A DNA stretch of 64,000 bases from contig CAYQLY010000006.1 of NCBI GenBank assembly GCA_964418605.1, forward strand, positions 65,018 to 129,017. The letters run 5' to 3'. This document shows positions 1 to 9,258 of this stretch, in pieces. The notes below the pieces were generated by a model, which ran no database searches, had not been told where the DNA came from, and saw only the letters and a list, made by a program, of their open reading frames with translations. The translations under genes were made by a program, and so were the position numbers. Every line of letters starts with the position of its first letter. Position 1 is the first letter of the stretch. Source of the stretch: CAYQLY01 sp964418605. Its GTDB lineage: Bacteria; Bacteroidota; Bacteroidia; Cytophagales; Cyclobacteriaceae.

Positions 1-2
1 CC

Positions 3-1010
3 ATGGTTTATCAACCTTTAAAAAAGAGCAAATCAATTTCCATTACTACTATTCTAAATGCTTATTTGGGTTTTGCATTGTCTGTATTTTTTGTGTACTT
101 TCTTAAAAAAGGATATATCGGTGTAATATGGGGTTCAGTGATTATAAGCGCGTTCGTTTCAATTTATTGGTTAATAAAGATAAGGCCTTATTTTAAGTTC
201 TCTTTTAAGATTAGTGCATTGCGTTATACATTAGGTTATTCTATTCCACTTATTCCATATGCTTTAAGTAGTATTATATTATCTCAGTTTGATCGCATTA
301 TGATTAATAGCTATAAAGGTTCGACTGATGCAGGTCTTTATAGTTTTGCGTATAATATTGGTATGCTTTTAGCTGTATTTCATAGCGCATTAAATACAGC
401 ATGGATACCCTATTATTATCAATATATGAGAGAAAAAAATTACGAGCAACATGATAGCTCTGTAATCAAAATTCTTAAAATGGTAATTATAGCAGGAGCA
501 TTTTTAATTTTTTTTGGAAAAGAGATAGCTATGTTTTTAGCAAAATCTGATTTTTATGATGCACTGGATGCTATACCACCAGTAGTTATCGGATATATAT
601 TTTATTCTATTTATAATATGTATTCTAGAAACCTAGAATTTGCTAAGAAAACAATTTATTCATCCGCTATTGTATTAATTGCGGGTATTTTAAACATTTT
701 TTTAAATGCTATTTTTATACCTCGTTATGGTATAATAGCTGCTGCTTATAGCACAACTATATCTTATTTCCTGATGGCTGTTTTAGCTTGGATTGTGAGT
801 AAATTTCTATTTAATATTCACTCTGTTCCTTTAAAAAATATATTTAAAGACTATCTACTTCTTTTAATTGCCATTCTTATTTTCTATCTATTAGAGAAAA
901 CCGCTATTTTATTTGTTTATTTTCTTGTTGTCAAAATTTTTCTTTGGGGTATTCTTTGTGTGTTTTTATTGAAACCATACCTTCGTTTATTGTTTCTAAA
1001 ATCCGATTAG
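3..1010 (+). CDS. Wzx-type polysaccharide flippase, 5' end outside window
   Basis: This is a polytopic inner-membrane protein of the oligosaccharide flippase (Wzx/MATE-like) superfamily, which would move lipid-linked glycan units across the inner membrane. The visible 335 residues hold about nine or ten hydrophobic segments and the family-like sentence SQFDRIMINSYKGSTDAGLY near residues 94-113. Full-length flippases have about 12-14 segments and 430-500 residues, and the frame is open to the window edge, so the ATG at position 3 is probably internal and the gene begins upstream. It is followed at short distance by a glycosyltransferase on the same strand, which fits a glycan export locus. The donor sugar cannot be told from the sequence. 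Confidence 0.8.
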   Translation: MVYQPLKKSKSISITTILNAYLGFALSVFFVYFLKKGYIGVIWGSVIISAFVSIYWLIKIRPYFKFSFKISALRYTLGYSIPLIPYALSSIILSQFDRIMINSYKGSTDAGLYSFAYNIGMLLAVFHSALNTAWIPYYYQYMREKNYEQHDSSVIKILKMVIIAGAFLIFFGKEIAMFLAKSDFYDALDAIPPVVIGYIFYSIYNMYSRNLEFAKKTIYSSAIVLIAGILNIFLNAIFIPRYGIIAAAYSTTISYFLMAVLAWIVSKFLFNIHSVPLKNIFKDYLLLLIAILIFYLLEKTAILFVYFLVVKIFLWGILCVFLLKPYLRLLFLKSD

Positions 1011-1155
1011 TTTTTTCGAAAAAACCAGAGATAAAAACGCGTCTATTTAGTTATGGTTGTTTTTATGCATTTCAAACAAGCAATATGTTTTTGGAACATA
1101 TTCTAAAAATAGACGTAAAAGCAAGTAATAGAAAGCGTAAAAACAATTAAGAGAT

Positions 1156-2352
1156 ATGAGCAAGTATTTGAGTTACATTGTTATTTTGGTTGATTTCTTT
1201 CTCGCCTGCCTTGTTTTGCCATTTTTAGTGTTTATTGAACTTTTACAACCAAATAGGAATAAAAAAAATAACATCTTTTTTATTGGATTAGAACATGTTA
1301 TTAATAAAATAGCCGAACGAGCTATAGAATTTGAGAAAAAAGGATTTCGAATGTTGTTTTTTTCTTTAGAATTAACCGGACATCGTTGTTCAGAAGATTT
1401 TTATAAACCTGAAGTTGTCAGTTATTCAAAAAGCATTTTAAAAGACACGCTCCTCTTTTTTAAAATGCTAAGAAAAGAAAAGCCATCTTATGTCGAAGTG
1501 TATTTAGAGGGAAACGTATTGAGACAGTTAATAGCCGTTTTTTTATTAAGGGCTTCTAAAACTTTAATCATTACGATTGAAAGGGGCTCATTATCTGGTT
1601 TTGTTTATCACACCTATAAAACATCTCTTTTATTAAAGATAATTTTATTAAGTATTTTTAAAGCAAGCCATTATGTTTTCTATAAGGAAACGTATATGTT
1701 GGATTGGTTTAGAAAAAATCATATATCTGAGTTAAAACTTGTTCTTGATCATAATCAAGTGCCTGTTAAAGATGAACCTGTTTATACAAGAAAAACTAAA
1801 AATGTATTGTTTTTAAACGGTTTTTGGAAATATAGAAGAATAGAGCTTCTTATAGAAGCTATACCCATAGTATTGAAAAAAGTAAAAGATATACAGTTTA
1901 CACTTGTTGGTGCACGTAATCCAGAAGAAAGAAAAAGAGTTGAAGACCTTGTTTTAAAAGCGCATGCTGAAGGTGTTACAAAAATTTATGATTGGACAGA
2001 CCATACAGATGTTTTTTATAATACAGCATCATTATTTGTTTTACCTGCTGATATTGTTTTTTGCAATTATAGTTTATTAGAAGCCATGGAAAGAGGTGTG
2101 CCTGCCATTATTTCTAATGTAAGAGATGCTGATAAAATAATCTCTGATGGCGTGGATGGGTTTTTATGTTCCCAGGATCCTCAAGATATAGCTGATCATA
2201 TTATTCAAGTGTTGTTAAACGAACAGGTACAAATAAAAATGGGTATAATGGCTAGAAAAAAAATTATAGATAATTTTGATGATAAGAAAAGAATAAATCC
2301 AATCCTAAGTTTAATAACAAATTATGAAAACAAAATCCATCAAGCCGCTTAA
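1156..2352 (+). CDS. GT4-like glycosyltransferase with N-terminal membrane segment
   Basis: A 398-residue GT-B fold glycosyltransferase, likely transferring a sugar from a nucleotide donor to a lipid-linked glycan at the cytoplasmic face of the inner membrane. Residues about 6-30 form one hydrophobic segment (YIVILVDFFLACLVLPFLVF), consistent with membrane anchoring. The C-terminal half carries the family 4 donor-site pattern, LLEAMERGVPAIIS near residues 307-322, followed by a GVDGFL segment. The N-terminal half is less recognisable. It lies between the flippase and another glycan gene on the same strand. The donor and acceptor are unknown. Confidence 0.82.
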   Translation: MSKYLSYIVILVDFFLACLVLPFLVFIELLQPNRNKKNNIFFIGLEHVINKIAERAIEFEKKGFRMLFFSLELTGHRCSEDFYKPEVVSYSKSILKDTLLFFKMLRKEKPSYVEVYLEGNVLRQLIAVFLLRASKTLIITIERGSLSGFVYHTYKTSLLLKIILLSIFKASHYVFYKETYMLDWFRKNHISELKLVLDHNQVPVKDEPVYTRKTKNVLFLNGFWKYRRIELLIEAIPIVLKKVKDIQFTLVGARNPEERKRVEDLVLKAHAEGVTKIYDWTDHTDVFYNTASLFVLPADIVFCNYSLLEAMERGVPAIISNVRDADKIISDGVDGFLCSQDPQDIADHIIQVLLNEQVQIKMGIMARKKIIDNFDDKKRINPILSLITNYENKIHQAA

Positions 2353-2533
2353 TAACTAAGCATTAACAATAAAGAGTCTTTTGTAAAACTCAAATCTAAA
2401 AAATAATATTTTTTCTTGTCATATCGAGTCGCTATTTTTAGGTGTCTTTTCTACAATAAAGATAGAGTTCTTTTTTAAGGACAATGAACTTTATTTTGGC
2501 ATAGGCCTATAACTTATCTTAAATTTCTAAAAA

Positions 2534-4048
2534 ATGAGTGCTATTTCATACGCCACATTAGGTAAATTGCTTTATGACTTTGAAAATGAAAATCTTAAAC
2601 TATGTAAAGAAAATAAAGTGGCATCATGGAATAGCTGGTCTATTATTAAATGCCCTATTTTTTTTACCATTTATAATACAATGTATAAAAAAATAGAGGT
2701 TAATCATAAACGACAGCGATCGATAAAGAAACGAATATATGTTTTTTTTTCTTTTTTATACTGTATTCCTCGTATGTGGAATAAAAAAAATGCCCTTGTT
2801 TTATTCACACATTCTTTTTATAAACAAGATAAACTTTCTAATGGTTTATTTTATAATACCTTTATGGATGGGTTTTTAGAAACCGCTGCACCTATTCTTT
2901 ACATAGAAAAATCAGATAATGGTAATTTTAAATTACCTAGTCTACGAAAGTATGATGTTCCCTCCGATGGCTTATATGGTATAATTTTTCTATTAAAAAT
3001 AAGTCTAAAGATTTTTTGTTTTCAAAAAAAAAATTCAAAAAAAATCTCCTTTTATTTAAATACATTTTTTAAACAGAGAAACATAGATTATACTTTAAAT
3101 CCATCTCTTATTCAATCTATTTTCATTAATTTTTATAGTGAGTATTTTATATATAAGCTTTTTTTTTATTTTATTAAACCACGTATTGTTGTATTTCATG
3201 ATGAGATAGGGAGTGGTAAAATGGCTGCCGCTAAAATTTTAAATATTCCTACAATAGAGCTACAACATGGAATTCTAGATTTATATAACCCCTATTATTC
3301 TTTTTCAAATCAATTAAAATCAATTAAAAAAAACATGGTCATTCCTACAACCATTGGTGTGTTTGGTGATTATCATAAAAAACTAGTAAATCAAACAGGT
3401 TTTTGGGAAGATAAAGAGTTGTTTTCACTAGGTAATAAAAGAATGGATGTTTATAGAAAAAACAAGATAACTAGAAGTCTACTTACCTATTCAACAAATA
3501 CGTATAATGTAGTTTTTATTAGCCAGTGGAATGTTTTTAAAGAATTGCGTGATTTGATTTCTTATTTTTTATCCAAAAAATTAGATGTTGGTTTTGAACT
3601 ATGGATAAAAATACATCCAAGAGATTCGCAAGAACAGGTGAAATGGTATGAAAAAATTAAAAATGAAAATACTGGGTTGTCTATAAAAATATTTAAAGAA
3701 GATAAGAACATATATGATATACTCATGCAATCCCATTTGGTTATAGGTTATAATTCTGCTTTATTGTTAGAGTCTGTAGCTTTAGGCGTGCCTACCCTAA
3801 CAGTTGCTACAAAAGATCAACCTCAGGGTATTCACTCCTTGTTGGGGGATGATATATTGGCTTCTTGTATTAAAACAATATACAACAATGAAGATATTGA
3901 TATATTTATCGATAAATTAAATAAAGATCAATTGTTTTATGATAATTGGAAAAAGCAAACAATCAAATTAGAGGACTACTTATATGCTCAAGATCATATT
4001 GAAAAATGTAAATTATTAATAGATCAATATTTTAATAAAACTAAATGA
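2534..4048 (+). CDS. Divergent GT-B-like surface carbohydrate biosynthesis protein
   Basis: A 504-residue protein with no signal peptide, probably a GT-B-type transferase acting on surface glycan. Features that support this are HDEIGSGKMAAAKILNIPTI followed by ELQHGI near residues 220-247, a pattern seen in capsule/teichoic-type and sialyl-type transferases, then IKIHPRD near residue 357, and VIGYNSALLLESVALGVPT near 403-421, which resembles the donor-binding helix of such enzymes. The first 200 residues are very rich in Lys, Phe and Ile and match no family I recognise. A 181-bp gap precedes it. Its stop overlaps the next start as ATGA, so the two are probably co-translated. The exact reaction is not predictable. 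Confidence 0.65.
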   Translation: MSAISYATLGKLLYDFENENLKLCKENKVASWNSWSIIKCPIFFTIYNTMYKKIEVNHKRQRSIKKRIYVFFSFLYCIPRMWNKKNALVLFTHSFYKQDKLSNGLFYNTFMDGFLETAAPILYIEKSDNGNFKLPSLRKYDVPSDGLYGIIFLLKISLKIFCFQKKNSKKISFYLNTFFKQRNIDYTLNPSLIQSIFINFYSEYFIYKLFFYFIKPRIVVFHDEIGSGKMAAAKILNIPTIELQHGILDLYNPYYSFSNQLKSIKKNMVIPTTIGVFGDYHKKLVNQTGFWEDKELFSLGNKRMDVYRKNKITRSLLTYSTNTYNVVFISQWNVFKELRDLISYFLSKKLDVGFELWIKIHPRDSQEQVKWYEKIKNENTGLSIKIFKEDKNIYDILMQSHLVIGYNSALLLESVALGVPTLTVATKDQPQGIHSLLGDDILASCIKTIYNNEDIDIFIDKLNKDQLFYDNWKKQTIKLEDYLYAQDHIEKCKLLIDQYFNKTK

Positions 4049-5133
4049 AGGTATTACATATTATTAATAATTTAGAGATTGGTGGAGCAGAGCTTTTGCT
4101 TATTCAAAGTATACAAGAGTTGCTTGATACAACACCATCTATTCAACACCATGTCATGGCTCTATATTCTGGCGGGCCATTGGAAAAAGATTTTTATGCT
4201 CTTTCAGGGTGTTCTATTTTAGGATTTAAGAAAAATGTAGTTGGCTTATATAAGATTTTTCAGCTTCGAAAGTTTATAGTTAAAAATAAGTTTGATATTG
4301 TGCATACACATTTGTTTGATTCGATGATAGTTGCTCGGCTAGCAGTGCCTAAATCTGTAAGATTGTTTTCTACTTATCATTCTGCTCTTTACGACAAATC
4401 GAATATGTTTTATTCTAAAAAATATTTATTTATTGATCGACTAACATTTAAAAAAAGACATATATTGCTTTTTGTTTCAAATACAGTAAAGGAAAACATA
4501 GTTAAGGCACTACGCATCGGATATAAAAGAAAATACGTATTAGAAAATTTTTGTGATAAACGATTTTACAAAATATATCAATTTAGAAATACAGAAGCTT
4601 TAAAGCTTATAGCTGTAGGCAACTTAAAAATAGAAAAAAATTATGAATTAGCTGTTGAAGCTCTTGGGTTAATTAATAATCCGGCTATTTTACTTGATAT
4701 TTACGGAGAGGGATATAATCGAGAAAAGCTACAACAACTTATTGTTAAATATAATTTACAAAATAATATTTTTCTTAAAGGAAATAAAAAAATCACATCT
4801 GAGATTCACTTTCAGTACGATGCTTTTTTAATGACGTCTTATGCTGAAGGAATGCCAGTAGCATTACTAGAGGCGCTTACATCTGGGTTGCCTGCGATCC
4901 TAAATAACATACCTGAATTACATGAAAGTGCCGAAACTGCAGCTATTTATTTTGATAGAAATTCTTCCGCAGGTTTAGTTAAGGTATTAGAAAAAGTAAT
5001 TAAAGAAAAAAATATTCTTAAGCACCTTTCAGAAGAAGCTATCTGGATTTCAAAAAAGTATAGTATTACAAATCATGTACAGAGGCTTAAAGAATTGTAT
5101 CATAATTATAGCAATGTATTAAAAAAAATATGA
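4045..5133 (+). CDS. Glycosyltransferase family 4 protein
   Basis: A 362-residue retaining GT-B glycosyltransferase of family 4. The N-terminus MKVLHIINNLEIGGAE is the standard acceptor-domain opening with the GGAE loop. VHTHLFDSMIVARL follows near residue 90, and the donor-site helix EGMPVALLEALTSGLPAI lies near 267-285. There is no membrane segment, so it is a cytosolic or peripheral enzyme building the glycan encoded by this locus. It overlaps both neighbours by four bases (ATGA at each end), which indicates one transcription and translation unit. The sugar is not predictable. Confidence 0.88.
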   Translation: MKVLHIINNLEIGGAELLLIQSIQELLDTTPSIQHHVMALYSGGPLEKDFYALSGCSILGFKKNVVGLYKIFQLRKFIVKNKFDIVHTHLFDSMIVARLAVPKSVRLFSTYHSALYDKSNMFYSKKYLFIDRLTFKKRHILLFVSNTVKENIVKALRIGYKRKYVLENFCDKRFYKIYQFRNTEALKLIAVGNLKIEKNYELAVEALGLINNPAILLDIYGEGYNREKLQQLIVKYNLQNNIFLKGNKKITSEIHFQYDAFLMTSYAEGMPVALLEALTSGLPAILNNIPELHESAETAAIYFDRNSSAGLVKVLEKVIKEKNILKHLSEEAIWISKKYSITNHVQRLKELYHNYSNVLKKI

Positions 5134-6092
5134 AAATAAAACTTATTAATCCAATTAATAACTATCTATTACAACTTGAAAACGATAAGTTAGTAGATGA
5201 AAAAGGCAATATTTTTTTTAAAAGCAAAGGAGTTTATCGATTTGTAGACGATAAAAATTATACGCAGAGTTTTGGTTTTCAGTGGAATAACTTTCCTAAA
5301 ACTCAGATTGATAAGGAGACGCATTCCTCTTCTCAAAGCAAGCATCGGTTTTTTAAAGTTACGGAATGGAGTAATCTCTCCAATGAAAATATATTAGAGG
5401 TGGGTTGTGGAGCAGGGCGATTTTCTCAAATCATACTTGATTATACAAATGCTACTTTGTATAGTATTGATTACTCAAATTCGATAGATGTTAATTATTT
5501 AAATAATGGTCATCATGATAGACTATATTTATTCCAAGCCAGTATTTATGAGATGCCTTTTGCAAATGATTCTTTTGATAAAGTTTTTTGCTTTGGTGTT
5601 TTACAACATACGCCTAATTTTAAAAAATCGGTAACCTGTTTAATTGATAAGGTTAAGCCGGGTGGTGAACTTATTGTTGATTTTTATCCTATAAAAGGGT
5701 GGTATACTAAAATACATGCTAAATATATTTTTCGCCCTATTACTAAACGATTGAAACATCAAACACTTCTGAAATGGATTAAATCTAATATTAATTGGAT
5801 GATCGTCTTATATAATTTCTTTTATAAAATAAAGCTAGGTCGGATTCTTACCCGCTTTATCCCTATTTGTGATATTAAAAATACATTGCCGGAAAATTTA
5901 ACAAAACAAGAATTAAGAGAGTGGGCTATATTAGATACGTTTGATATGTTTTCTCCACAATATGACCAGCCTCAAAAAATAAGTACTGTCAAAAAATGGT
6001 TTGAAGAATTAGGCATGAATGTGACTTTTTCTGACTATATTGAATATAGTTCCCAGCATAAAGTAGCAGTAGTTAAAGGAATAAAAAAATAA
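5130..6092 (+). CDS. Class I SAM-dependent methyltransferase (glycan locus)
   Basis: A 320-residue class I methyltransferase. Motif I is ILEVGCGAGRFSQ near residues 88-100, and the post-I acidic position is in SIDYSN. The motif IV/V region is FDKVFCFGVLQHTPN near 149-163, followed by KPGGELIVDFYP. The first 60 residues resemble the short N-terminal domain common in methyltransferases of sugar-modification loci. It sits inside a glycosyltransferase operon (ATGA overlap upstream, 16-bp gap to the amidotransferase), so methylation of a sugar or glycan end is the most likely role. Substrate and position are unknown. Confidence 0.82.
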   Translation: MKIKLINPINNYLLQLENDKLVDEKGNIFFKSKGVYRFVDDKNYTQSFGFQWNNFPKTQIDKETHSSSQSKHRFFKVTEWSNLSNENILEVGCGAGRFSQIILDYTNATLYSIDYSNSIDVNYLNNGHHDRLYLFQASIYEMPFANDSFDKVFCFGVLQHTPNFKKSVTCLIDKVKPGGELIVDFYPIKGWYTKIHAKYIFRPITKRLKHQTLLKWIKSNINWMIVLYNFFYKIKLGRILTRFIPICDIKNTLPENLTKQELREWAILDTFDMFSPQYDQPQKISTVKKWFEELGMNVTFSDYIEYSSQHKVAVVKGIKK

Positions 6093-6108
6093 GACTAACT
6101 TTTGTTTC

Positions 6109-7968
6109 ATGTGTGGCATAGCTGGCTTTTTTTCTAAACGAGAGCTGTTTACAAAAGCAGATCTTGAAGTCATAACTAACATCTTATCTCACAGAGGTCC
6201 TGATGCGAGTGGATTCTTCTTTACTGAAAAAGTCGGATTAGGTCATCGTCGACTGAGTATTATCGATTTATCCCAAGCAGCTAACCAGCCTATGTTCTCT
6301 GATGATCAGCGCTATGTTATTGTATTTAATGGGGAGATCTATAATTTTCAAGAGATCAGAAAAAAAATAATGGCTGTTAATAAAAATTTTTCATTTAAAA
6401 CAACTTCTGATACTGAAGTTCTTCTCGAAGCTTTTTCATTATGGAAAGAAGATTTTTTAAATGAAGCTAACGGCATGTTTAGCATTGTTATTTATGATCA
6501 ACAAGACAAGCAACTTTATTTGTTTCGTGACCGGCTAGGCAAAAAACCACTTTATTATTATTGGGATGCTGATTGTTTTGTGTTTAGCTCTGAGTTAAAA
6601 TCATTTCTTCAACTCGAAAAGATAAGAAAAAGACTAACACTTAATCGGCAAGCGATTTATCATTTTTTGTATTTAGGCTATATTCCTGAACCAGACTCTA
6701 TTTTTAATGAGATTAAAAAATTTCCAGCCGGATGTTATGGTATGGTTAAAGATCAACTCATTATCCGACCTTATTGGAAACCAGAAGAGAATATTCGGAC
6801 AGATGTCATAGACGATTTACCTCAAGCTAAAAAACAATTAAAAGAGCTTCTTTTTAGTGCTGTATCGTATCGTATGATTAGTGATGTGCCTTTCGGCACA
6901 TTATTAAGTGGTGGAATTGATTCGAGCTTGGTTACAGCCATAGCTCAACAACTTTCTGTTAAACCTATTCAAACTTTTAGTATTGGTTTTGATAATAAAA
7001 AATTTAATGAAGCCCCATTTGCTAAACAGGTTGCCTCTTATTTAAAAACAAATCACCATGAATTACGGGTTACAGAAAGAGATGCATTGTGTCTTACAGA
7101 AGAGCTCATCACTATATTTGATGAACCATTCGCTGATTCGTCCGCTATACCTACAGCTCTTGTTTCTAAGTTAGCTCGTCAACATGTGACCATGGTTTTA
7201 TCAGGCGATGGAGGTGATGAGCTTTTTTTAGGATATGGCATGTACCAATGGGCTCAACGCTTACATCACCCGTTGTTACAATGGTTTAGAAAACCTATTT
7301 CTTTTGCATTGTCATTAATAAATAATCGCACGCAGCGCGCCGCATTAGTTCTAAATTATTTAAATAAAAATAAATTAAAGAGCCATATATTTTCTCAAGA
7401 ACAATATCTTTTTTCTGAAAAAGAACTTAAAAAATTACTCCGTACACCTTATACCTCTTCTCCCACCATTCAAGAGCTATATTCAGCAGATCGAAAATTG
7501 TCAGCTGCTGAAGAACAGGCTTTATTTGATATAAATTATTACTTAAAGGATGATTTATTAGTGAAAGTAGACCGATCAAGTATGAGGTATTCACTTGAAA
7601 CCAGGTCCCCTTTACTTGATTATAGAATAGTAGAGCTTGCTTTAAATATATCTCCGAAGTTAAAGTTACATAAGGGTATAAGTAAGTATATATTAAAAGA
7701 AATACTCTATGATTTTGTGCCGCAAAATTATTTTGATAGACCCAAATGGGGTTTTAGTATTCCACTTCAACATTGGTTAGCAAATGACTTAAAACACTTG
7801 ATACCGACTTTTTTAAATAAAAAAGTGATCGAAAAACATGGTGTGGTTAATACTAACTATGTTGAAAGCCTTATACATGGTTTTTTAAAACAAAATAGAC
7901 ATTATCTTTACAACCGAGTATGGGTATTGATTTTGTTGCATAGTTGGTTAGAAAAAAATAACTATTAA
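6109..7968 (+). CDS. asnB: Glutamine-dependent asparagine synthase-type amidotransferase
   Basis: A 619-residue two-domain enzyme. An N-terminal Ntn glutaminase domain starts MCGIAGF with the nucleophile Cys2, and residues RRLSIIDLS and FNGEIYNF line the glutamine site. A C-terminal AMP-forming synthetase domain carries the PP-loop LLSGGIDSS near 266-274 and SGDGGDELFLGYG near 365. The known reaction is ATP-dependent amidation of aspartate with glutamine as nitrogen donor. It is longer than the classical about 550-residue AsnB and resembles the 600-640 residue forms often found in polysaccharide loci. Its position between a methyltransferase and a glycosyltransferase leaves open that the acceptor is a uronic acid sugar rather than aspartate. 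Confidence 0.9.
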   Translation: MCGIAGFFSKRELFTKADLEVITNILSHRGPDASGFFFTEKVGLGHRRLSIIDLSQAANQPMFSDDQRYVIVFNGEIYNFQEIRKKIMAVNKNFSFKTTSDTEVLLEAFSLWKEDFLNEANGMFSIVIYDQQDKQLYLFRDRLGKKPLYYYWDADCFVFSSELKSFLQLEKIRKRLTLNRQAIYHFLYLGYIPEPDSIFNEIKKFPAGCYGMVKDQLIIRPYWKPEENIRTDVIDDLPQAKKQLKELLFSAVSYRMISDVPFGTLLSGGIDSSLVTAIAQQLSVKPIQTFSIGFDNKKFNEAPFAKQVASYLKTNHHELRVTERDALCLTEELITIFDEPFADSSAIPTALVSKLARQHVTMVLSGDGGDELFLGYGMYQWAQRLHHPLLQWFRKPISFALSLINNRTQRAALVLNYLNKNKLKSHIFSQEQYLFSEKELKKLLRTPYTSSPTIQELYSADRKLSAAEEQALFDINYYLKDDLLVKVDRSSMRYSLETRSPLLDYRIVELALNISPKLKLHKGISKYILKEILYDFVPQNYFDRPKWGFSIPLQHWLANDLKHLIPTFLNKKVIEKHGVVNTNYVESLIHGFLKQNRHYLYNRVWVLILLHSWLEKNNY

Positions 7969-8005
7969 AAAATTAATATATCTCTTTTAAATAGCTTAAC
8001 TAATA

Positions 8006-9253
8006 ATGACTAAAATTAATATTCTATACTTATCCTATGACGGGATGACAGACCCATTAGGTGAATCACAAGTTATACCGTATTTAAAAGAATTATCAAA
8101 AAGAGGGCATGTTATATCCATTATTAGTTTTGAAAAAAAGAATAGATTTAAAATTCATGGAGACCGAATAAAAAAGAGTTTACAAGAAAATTCTATTTCT
8201 TGGAATTGTTTTTTTTATACAAAAAAACCCCCTGTTTTTTCCACACTATATGATGTTATACGGCTTCGAAAAAAAGCAAAGCTGATTTGTAAAAAAAACA
8301 ATGTAGATATTGTGCATTGTAGAAGTTATATCGCATCGTTGGTTGGTGTTTTTTTGAAAAAGAGGTATGCTGTCAAATTTCTTTTTGATATGAGAGGTTT
8401 TTGGGCAGATGAACGTGTAGAAGGTGGTCTTTGGAATCTTAAAAATCCTTTGTACAAATTAGTGTATCAGTTTTTTAAGAAGAAAGAAATACAGTTTTTA
8501 AATATGTCTGATGCCACAGTATCACTTACCGTAAATGCTGTTAATGAAATAATGTCTTGGAAAACAATTCGACCCTCATTATCAATCACGGTTATCCCAT
8601 GTTGCGTAGATATGGAATTGTTTGATAGAAACAAGATAAGTCCTGTTATAAAACAAAATATGAAAAAAAAGTTAGGTATAACTGAAGACGATATGGTTTT
8701 ACTTTATCTTGGATCAATAGGCACATGGTACTTATTAAAAGAAATGCTTTTGTTTTTTAAATATCTTTGCACTAGCTATCCTAATGCCAAATTTTTATTT
8801 ATTACTACAGAACAGGAAAAAATAATTTTAGACCAAGCTCAAGCAATGAATATATCTCCTCATAGGCTCATTATAAAGGAATCTTCTCGTCAGGATTTAC
8901 CTTACTATATCAGCATGGCCCATGCAGCTGTTTTTTTTATTAAACCTGTTTATTCTAAAAAAGCATCCTCACCTACTAAACAAGGCGAGATTATGAGTAT
9001 GGGTATTCCTATACTGTGTAATAAAGATATAGGAGATACAGATAAAATTATTGAAGAAAACAACTGTGGCGCTGTTCTTTCCAATTTTTCAAATGATTCT
9101 TTTGATGATATAATAAAAAAAATAAACCATTTAATGGTTTTAGATAAAGATAAAATTGTAGAAACAGCTAAAAACTATTTTTCGCTTCAACATGGGGTAG
9201 AAAAATATAACGATATATATGTATCATTGTTAAAAAATAAAACAATAACATAA
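8006..9253 (+). CDS. Glycosyltransferase, GT4-like
   Basis: A 415-residue GT-B type enzyme. The opening NILYLSYDGMTDPLGESQVI is typical of a group of family 4 transferases in Bacteroidota glycan loci, where the acceptor domain begins with a Tyr-Asp-Gly-Met loop. VDIVHCRSYIASLVGV near residue 100 and FLFDMRGFWADERVEGG near 125-142 form the acceptor side. The donor side holds SSPTKQGEIMSMGIPILCN near 321-340, in which the usual Glu of the E-x7-E motif is shifted. It starts 37 bp after asnB and ends 5 bp before the next methyltransferase. The sugar is not known. Confidence 0.82.
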   Translation: MTKINILYLSYDGMTDPLGESQVIPYLKELSKRGHVISIISFEKKNRFKIHGDRIKKSLQENSISWNCFFYTKKPPVFSTLYDVIRLRKKAKLICKKNNVDIVHCRSYIASLVGVFLKKRYAVKFLFDMRGFWADERVEGGLWNLKNPLYKLVYQFFKKKEIQFLNMSDATVSLTVNAVNEIMSWKTIRPSLSITVIPCCVDMELFDRNKISPVIKQNMKKKLGITEDDMVLLYLGSIGTWYLLKEMLLFFKYLCTSYPNAKFLFITTEQEKIILDQAQAMNISPHRLIIKESSRQDLPYYISMAHAAVFFIKPVYSKKASSPTKQGEIMSMGIPILCNKDIGDTDKIIEENNCGAVLSNFSNDSFDDIIKKINHLMVLDKDKIVETAKNYFSLQHGVEKYNDIYVSLLKNKTIT

Positions 9254-9258
9254 AGATA

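Noticed and set aside
1039..1116. Inverted repeat CGTCTATTT / AAATAGACG between flippase and glycosyltransferase
   Set aside because: The loop is about 60 bases and there is no T-run, so neither a terminator nor an attachment site is convincing.
944..1150. 68-codon + frame overlapping the flippase end
   Set aside because: It overlaps the real flippase by 67 bases, has no family look, and its downstream part is ordinary AT-rich spacer.
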